Below are positions 4,667 through 7,511 of a stretch of 7,511 nucleotides of DNA, piece after piece. The stretch is from an uncultured Actinomycetes bacterium. GTDB taxonomy: Bacteria; Actinomycetota; Thermoleophilia; Gaiellales; F1-60-MAGs149. Below the pieces are notes generated by a model. It was given only the letters and a program-made list of their open reading frames with translations. It made no database searches and was not told the origin of the DNA. The stretch lies in NCBI GenBank assembly GCA_903960645.1, contig CAJCBN010000060.1, positions 1-7,511 of the forward strand. The letters are read 5' to 3'. Positions within the stretch are counted from its first letter, which is position 1; each line of letters starts with the position of its first letter. The position numbers and the translations under genes were made by a program.

Positions 4667-5641
4667 TCACCCGTCAGGGCTCGGGAGCGCCGGCGCGGCG
4701 AGCGGAAGCGCCGGGGCAGCGGCCGGAACGACCGCCGGGGCGGCGACCGGCACCGTTGGCACCGGCACCGGCTCGACGACTGGCGTCGCAGACTCCGCGA
4801 CGACGACGTCGGTTACCACGACCGTGACCATCCGCTCTGTGGTGACCGTGACGACGGCGGGCTCCGCGCGCACCGTCGTGGCGAGCGGTGGTACCACCGG
4901 GGGCACCACCGCGGGATAGTCGCCGGCTACGAGTAATGCGCCCTCGGCGGTGGCGGCCGGAGCCTGCACCCCCGTGCCCGCGGAGCCTGCGGGCAGTACG
5001 AGGACGAGCGTCGCCGCGAGGGCCGCAGCGACCATCGCGAGCGGGATCAGCATGCGCCGGCGGCGCGGCAGCCGCCGCCGAGCAGCCGCCCGGCGGGCCG
5101 GCGGCGGCGGCGGAGCATCGTTCTCGTCGACGTACTCGAGCACCGGTTCGGGCAACGGCAGGAGGTCGGCAACGCGGCTGCCGGCGGCCCGTGGTGACAG
5201 CTCGCCGCCCAGCCAGACGACGCCGTCGAGCACGAGGAGGTCGTCCGCTCTAGCGACGAGCATGCCGCGCGTCACGTCTCCGACATCGAGCCCGGTGCGC
5301 GCCAGCGCCTCGCCGATCAGCGCGGCCTGGTGGCGCGCATCGGGCGGCAACCGCAGCCCGGTCGCCGGGCTGCCGTCGAGCACGGCCCAGTGCCCGCCCT
5401 CGCCGTCGTCCACGATCTCGCGCAGGCGGGGCAGGCGAGCCGCCTCCTGTGCCGCACGCCAGGCATCCTCCCACTGGTCGACGCGCTCGGCGTCGCCCGG
5501 CACGGCCACGACGCGGCAGGCGGCGGCCCGGCGTTCGCCCTCGAGGTCGACGGCGTCGATCAGGCCCGTGCGACGCAGCGCACCGGCGACGCGATAGCGA
5601 TCGCCGATGACGATGCCGCGGGCTCCCGGTTCGATATCCAT
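4667..5641 (-). CDS. Membrane-anchored degenerate kinase-like protein (probable pseudokinase) with Val/Pro/Thr-rich outer tail
   Basis: This is a 324-residue protein. Its N-terminal 145 residues resemble a shrunken Ser/Thr kinase fold. IGDRYRVAGAL (12-22) is like the opening of bacterial STKs, and AACRVVAV (40-47) sits where the beta-3 lysine should be but has R43. HRDxKxxN is reduced to GDVTRGMLV (121-129), and DFG to LVLDGVVW (136-143). The glycine-rich loop is absent and most of the C-lobe is missing, so catalysis is unlikely. Next come a PPPPP and Arg-rich juxtamembrane stretch (177-196), a single TM helix (about 197-217), and a 105-residue extracellular tail rich in Val, Pro, Thr and Ala without a recognisable sensor domain. 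ATG 5639-5641 is chosen because GAGG lies 8 nt upstream; the frame is open further up, with an alternative GTG near 5696. The kinase relationship is a weak visual match. Confidence 0.72.
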   Translation of the reverse strand: MDIEPGARGIVIGDRYRVAGALRRTGLIDAVDLEGERRAAACRVVAVPGDAERVDQWEDAWRAAQEAARLPRLREIVDDGEGGHWAVLDGSPATGLRLPPDARHQAALIGEALARTGLDVGDVTRGMLVARADDLLVLDGVVWLGGELSPRAAGSRVADLLPLPEPVLEYVDENDAPPPPPARRAAARRRLPRRRRMLIPLAMVAAALAATLVLVLPAGSAGTGVQAPAATAEGALLVAGDYPAVVPPVVPPLATTVRAEPAVVTVTTERMVTVVVTDVVVAESATPVVEPVPVPTVPVAAPAVVPAAAPALPLAAPALPSPDG

Positions 5642-5726
5642 GCGCGCAGCCTCGCGCAGCCGGGCACACGGGCGACGCGCAGCGACGGACGGCACTGCGC
5701 CGCTCGCGCGCGTCTTGCGCCCCGAA

Positions 5727-6170
5727 TCAGGCCGTGGGCCAGGCGATCGGCGCGAGGGTCGCGACGATCCGGTCCTGGCGCGCCAGCATCTCGCCGCCGT
5801 CGGTCTCGTGGTCGTGCCCGAGTAGATGCAGCGTGCCGTGCGCCAGCAGGTCAACCAGCTCGTCACCGACCGCCACGTCGTTATCGGCCGCCTGCTGAAC
5901 GAGCACCGGCACGCAGATGACGATGTCGCCGAGCAGGCGCGTGACGCCCTCGAGTCCCTCGTCCTCGTCGATCGGGAACGACAGCACGTCGGTGGGCTCG
6001 TCCTTGCCGCGATGCTCGCGGTTGAGCTCCTGCATCTCGAAGGCGTCGACGAGGACGACGCCGACCTCAACCTCCCCCACGCCCTCTGCCGTCAGGACGG
6101 CGTTGACGACCGTGGCCACGTCGGCCTCGGTCACGCCACACTCGGCGCGATCGTCGAATTCCAGGTTCAT
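5727..6170 (-). CDS. ybeY: Endoribonuclease YbeY (16S rRNA maturation / rRNA quality control)
   Basis: This 147-residue protein is normal length for YbeY, a zinc-dependent endoribonuclease involved in 16S rRNA 3'-end maturation and removal of defective 70S ribosomes. The diagnostic metal site is present: H111, H115 and H121 in AHGTLHLLGHDH. So is the conserved basic and acidic strip RGKDEPTDVLSFP (54-66) and LGDIVI (80-85). Its ATG overlaps the phoH stop (ATGA), and GAGGA lies 9 nt upstream inside phoH, so translation is probably coupled. The phoH-ybeY pair is a widely conserved neighbourhood. Confidence 0.96.
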   Translation of the reverse strand: MNLEFDDRAECGVTEADVATVVNAVLTAEGVGEVEVGVVLVDAFEMQELNREHRGKDEPTDVLSFPIDEDEGLEGVTRLLGDIVICVPVLVQQAADNDVAVGDELVDLLAHGTLHLLGHDHETDGGEMLARQDRIVATLAPIAWPTA

Positions 6171-7117
6171 TGAATCGTGTCCTCGTCGGAGATGCGGTAG
6201 GCCTCGACAATGCGCTGCACCAGTTTGTGGCGCACGACGTCGTCGCGGTCGAAGTGGATGATGCCGATGTCGGGCACGCCCTGCAGGATGCGCGCGGCCT
6301 CGACGAGGCCGGACAGCGAGTCACGCGGCAGGTCGACCTGCGTCGGATCGCCGGTGACCACGACTTTGGAGCCCATGCCGAGGCGCGTCAGGAACATCCG
6401 CATCTGCTCCTTCGTGGTGTTCTGCGCCTCGTCGAGGATGATGAACGCGTCGTTGAGCGTGCGCCCGCGCATGAAGGCGAGCGGCGCCACCTCGACGACG
6501 CCACGCTCCAGATGGGCCGTGACACGCTCGCCGTCCATCATGTCGTAGAGCGCATCGAAGAGCGGGCGCAGGTACGGGTCGACCTTGGCCATCAGGTCGC
6601 CAGGTAGGAAGCCAAGCCGCTCCCCCGCCTCCACGGCAGGTCGCGTCAGGATGATGCGCGACACCTGCCGCGCATCGAGCGCGGCGACGGCAAGCGCCAT
6701 CGCCAGGTAGGTCTTGCCCGTGCCGGCGGGGCCCACGCCGAACGTCATCGTGTGCGAGCGGATCGTGTCGACGTAGAGCTTCTGGTTGACGGTCCGCGGC
6801 TTGATCGTCGTGGTGCGGTGCCGCCAGACCACGTCACCCAGCACATCCTTGGCGTGGCCGTTGGCCGCGAGTACGCCCGTGACGGCCTCAACGGTCTGAA
6901 GGTCGAGCGGCGTCCCGCCTTCGACCAGCTCGCTCAGCTCGGCGAGCAGGGTCTGTGCCCGCGCGATCTGGGCCTCTTCACCCTCGAGCATCACCTCGTC
7001 GCCACGCAGGTAGACCTTGCAGTCCGCGGACTGCGCAACCGCCTTGAGGACCTCATCGCCGCGCGACGAGAGCTCGCGCGCGAACGTGTCCGAGACGGTG
7101 AAGCTCGTCCGGGTCAA
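6167..7117 (-). CDS. PhoH-like P-loop ATPase
   Basis: This 316-residue protein is of usual PhoH length. It has an N-terminal KH-like region (about 1-70), a linker, and the PhoH ATPase core with Walker A GPAGTGKT (129-136), the conserved LTRPAVEAGERLGFLPGD (157-174) and Walker B FIILDEAQNTT (225-235), followed by KVVVTGDPTQVDLP (251-264). The family is a RecA/helicase-type ATPase thought to act on RNA together with YbeY; its exact role is unsettled. The start is the unusual TTG at 7115-7117, supported by GGAG (7124-7127) 6 nt upstream and by the absence of another start codon in frame back to the preceding gene, which ends 16 bp upstream. The stop overlaps the ybeY start by 4 bp. Confidence 0.95.
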   Translation of the reverse strand: MTRTSFTVSDTFARELSSRGDEVLKAVAQSADCKVYLRGDEVMLEGEEAQIARAQTLLAELSELVEGGTPLDLQTVEAVTGVLAANGHAKDVLGDVVWRHRTTTIKPRTVNQKLYVDTIRSHTMTFGVGPAGTGKTYLAMALAVAALDARQVSRIILTRPAVEAGERLGFLPGDLMAKVDPYLRPLFDALYDMMDGERVTAHLERGVVEVAPLAFMRGRTLNDAFIILDEAQNTTKEQMRMFLTRLGMGSKVVVTGDPTQVDLPRDSLSGLVEAARILQGVPDIGIIHFDRDDVVRHKLVQRIVEAYRISDEDTIQ

Positions 7118-7133
7118 ACGGCGCTCCGCGCCA

Positions 7134-7511
7134 TCAAGCTCCGAGCGCCTCGCGCACAGCAGCCGAGACAGCCTTGCCGTCGGCGCGGCCGGCGGTCTTC
7201 GGCTGCAGGATCTTCATGACGCTGCCGAGGTCCTTCGGCTCCGTGGCGCCGGCCTCACTGATCGCCGCGCTGATCAGCTCAGCGATCTCCGCGGGCGTCA
7301 GCTGCGCCGGCAGGTAGCGGTCGATCATCGCGAGCTCGGCCTCCTCCTTGAGGGCGGCCTCCTCACGCCCGCCTTCGCGGAAGCTCTCAGCGGCCTCGAC
7401 GCGCCTCTTGCGCTCGCGCGTCATCACCTGGACGGCGCCGGCATCGTCGAGCGTGCCACCGTTCGCCTTCTCGGCGTCCTTGAGGGCGGCCAGCAGCATG
7501 GTCAGCGCACC
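7134..7511 (-). CDS. YqeY/GatB-domain protein, 5' end beyond the window
   Basis: The C-terminal 125 residues of a YqeY-like protein (normally about 150) are visible. They include the helical N-part MLLAALKDAEKAN, the signature AELAMIDRYLPAQLTPAEIAELI and the C-terminal KDLGSVMKILQPKTAGRADGK, shared with the tRNA-amidotransferase GatB/YqeY domain. The frame is open to the last base of the window (GALT precedes the visible Met), and comparison with the family (VLRMLLAALK) shows that the ATG at 7497-7499 is internal, so the true start lies to the right. YqeY proteins are standalone versions of the GatB tail domain that contacts tRNA; the cellular role is not firmly known. The gene leads directly into phoH. 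Confidence 0.92.
   Translation of the reverse strand, partial: GALTMLLAALKDAEKANGGTLDDAGAVQVMTRERKRRVEAAESFREGGREEAALKEEAELAMIDRYLPAQLTPAEIAELISAAISEAGATEPKDLGSVMKILQPKTAGRADGKAVSAAVREALGA

Noticed and set aside
5642..6070. N-terminal extension of the kinase-like protein (143 extra codons)
   Set aside because: Most of it overlaps ybeY in another frame and is Arg/Ser-rich shadow sequence; ATG 5639-5641 has a GAGG Shine-Dalgarno and starts the conserved-looking part.

Overview
The window is about 7.5 kb of very GC-rich bacterial chromosome. Nearly every gene is on the minus strand; the one exception is a plus-strand tRNA-Arg gene. The base composition, GTG/TTG starts, a tRNA without an encoded CCA, the Gram-positive type of LexA box (CGAAC-N4-GTTCG), and the yqeY-phoH-ybeY block next to a short group 1/2-type sigma-70 all fit a deep-branching actinobacterium, for example Thermoleophilia-like. 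That placement is an inference and no marker here fixes it. There is no phage, IS element or CRISPR array. The DNA is densely packed and no stretch over 300 bp lacks a gene.

Reading the minus strand from the right edge: a probable operon runs yqeY (cut by the window edge) > phoH-like ATPase > ybeY > a membrane-anchored degenerate kinase-like protein > an AlkA/HhH-GPD DNA glycosylase (7511 down to 3812). Spacings are 16 bp, a 4-bp overlap, 85 bp and 12 bp. These genes deal with RNA maturation and repair. The glycosylase converges on a tRNA-Arg(CCG) gene (3693-3765, plus strand). Divergent from the tRNA is a two-gene unit: an enolase-superfamily dipeptide epimerase / N-acetyl-D-glutamate racemase (DgcA-like), overlapping by 4 bp a DUF1611 protein (DgcN-like). 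Together they suggest recycling or catabolism of D-glutamate or muropeptides.

Downstream is the most interesting locus. An 89-residue protein, one membrane anchor plus one LysM domain, is preceded by two near-perfect LexA boxes. One box lies inside the 17-bp promoter spacer; the other covers the predicted transcription start and the start codon. This is the architecture of the SOS cell-division inhibitors (YneA of Bacillus, ChiZ of Mycobacterium, DivS of Corynebacterium). It is followed by a sigma-70 factor of the RpoD/SigA/HrdB type, whose 5' leader holds a four-tract G-quadruplex motif nested in a 9-bp inverted repeat next to the start codon. At the left edge is the beginning of an unidentified gene with its own -10 element.

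A pattern across the window: genes that begin transcripts (LysM gene, dgcA-like gene, left-edge gene) have a -10-like hexamer only 6-9 nt before the start codon and no Shine-Dalgarno, as expected for leaderless mRNAs. Most operon-internal genes (dgcN-like, phoH, ybeY, the kinase-like gene) have a recognisable purine-rich Shine-Dalgarno. The sigma gene, with a structured leader, is the exception.
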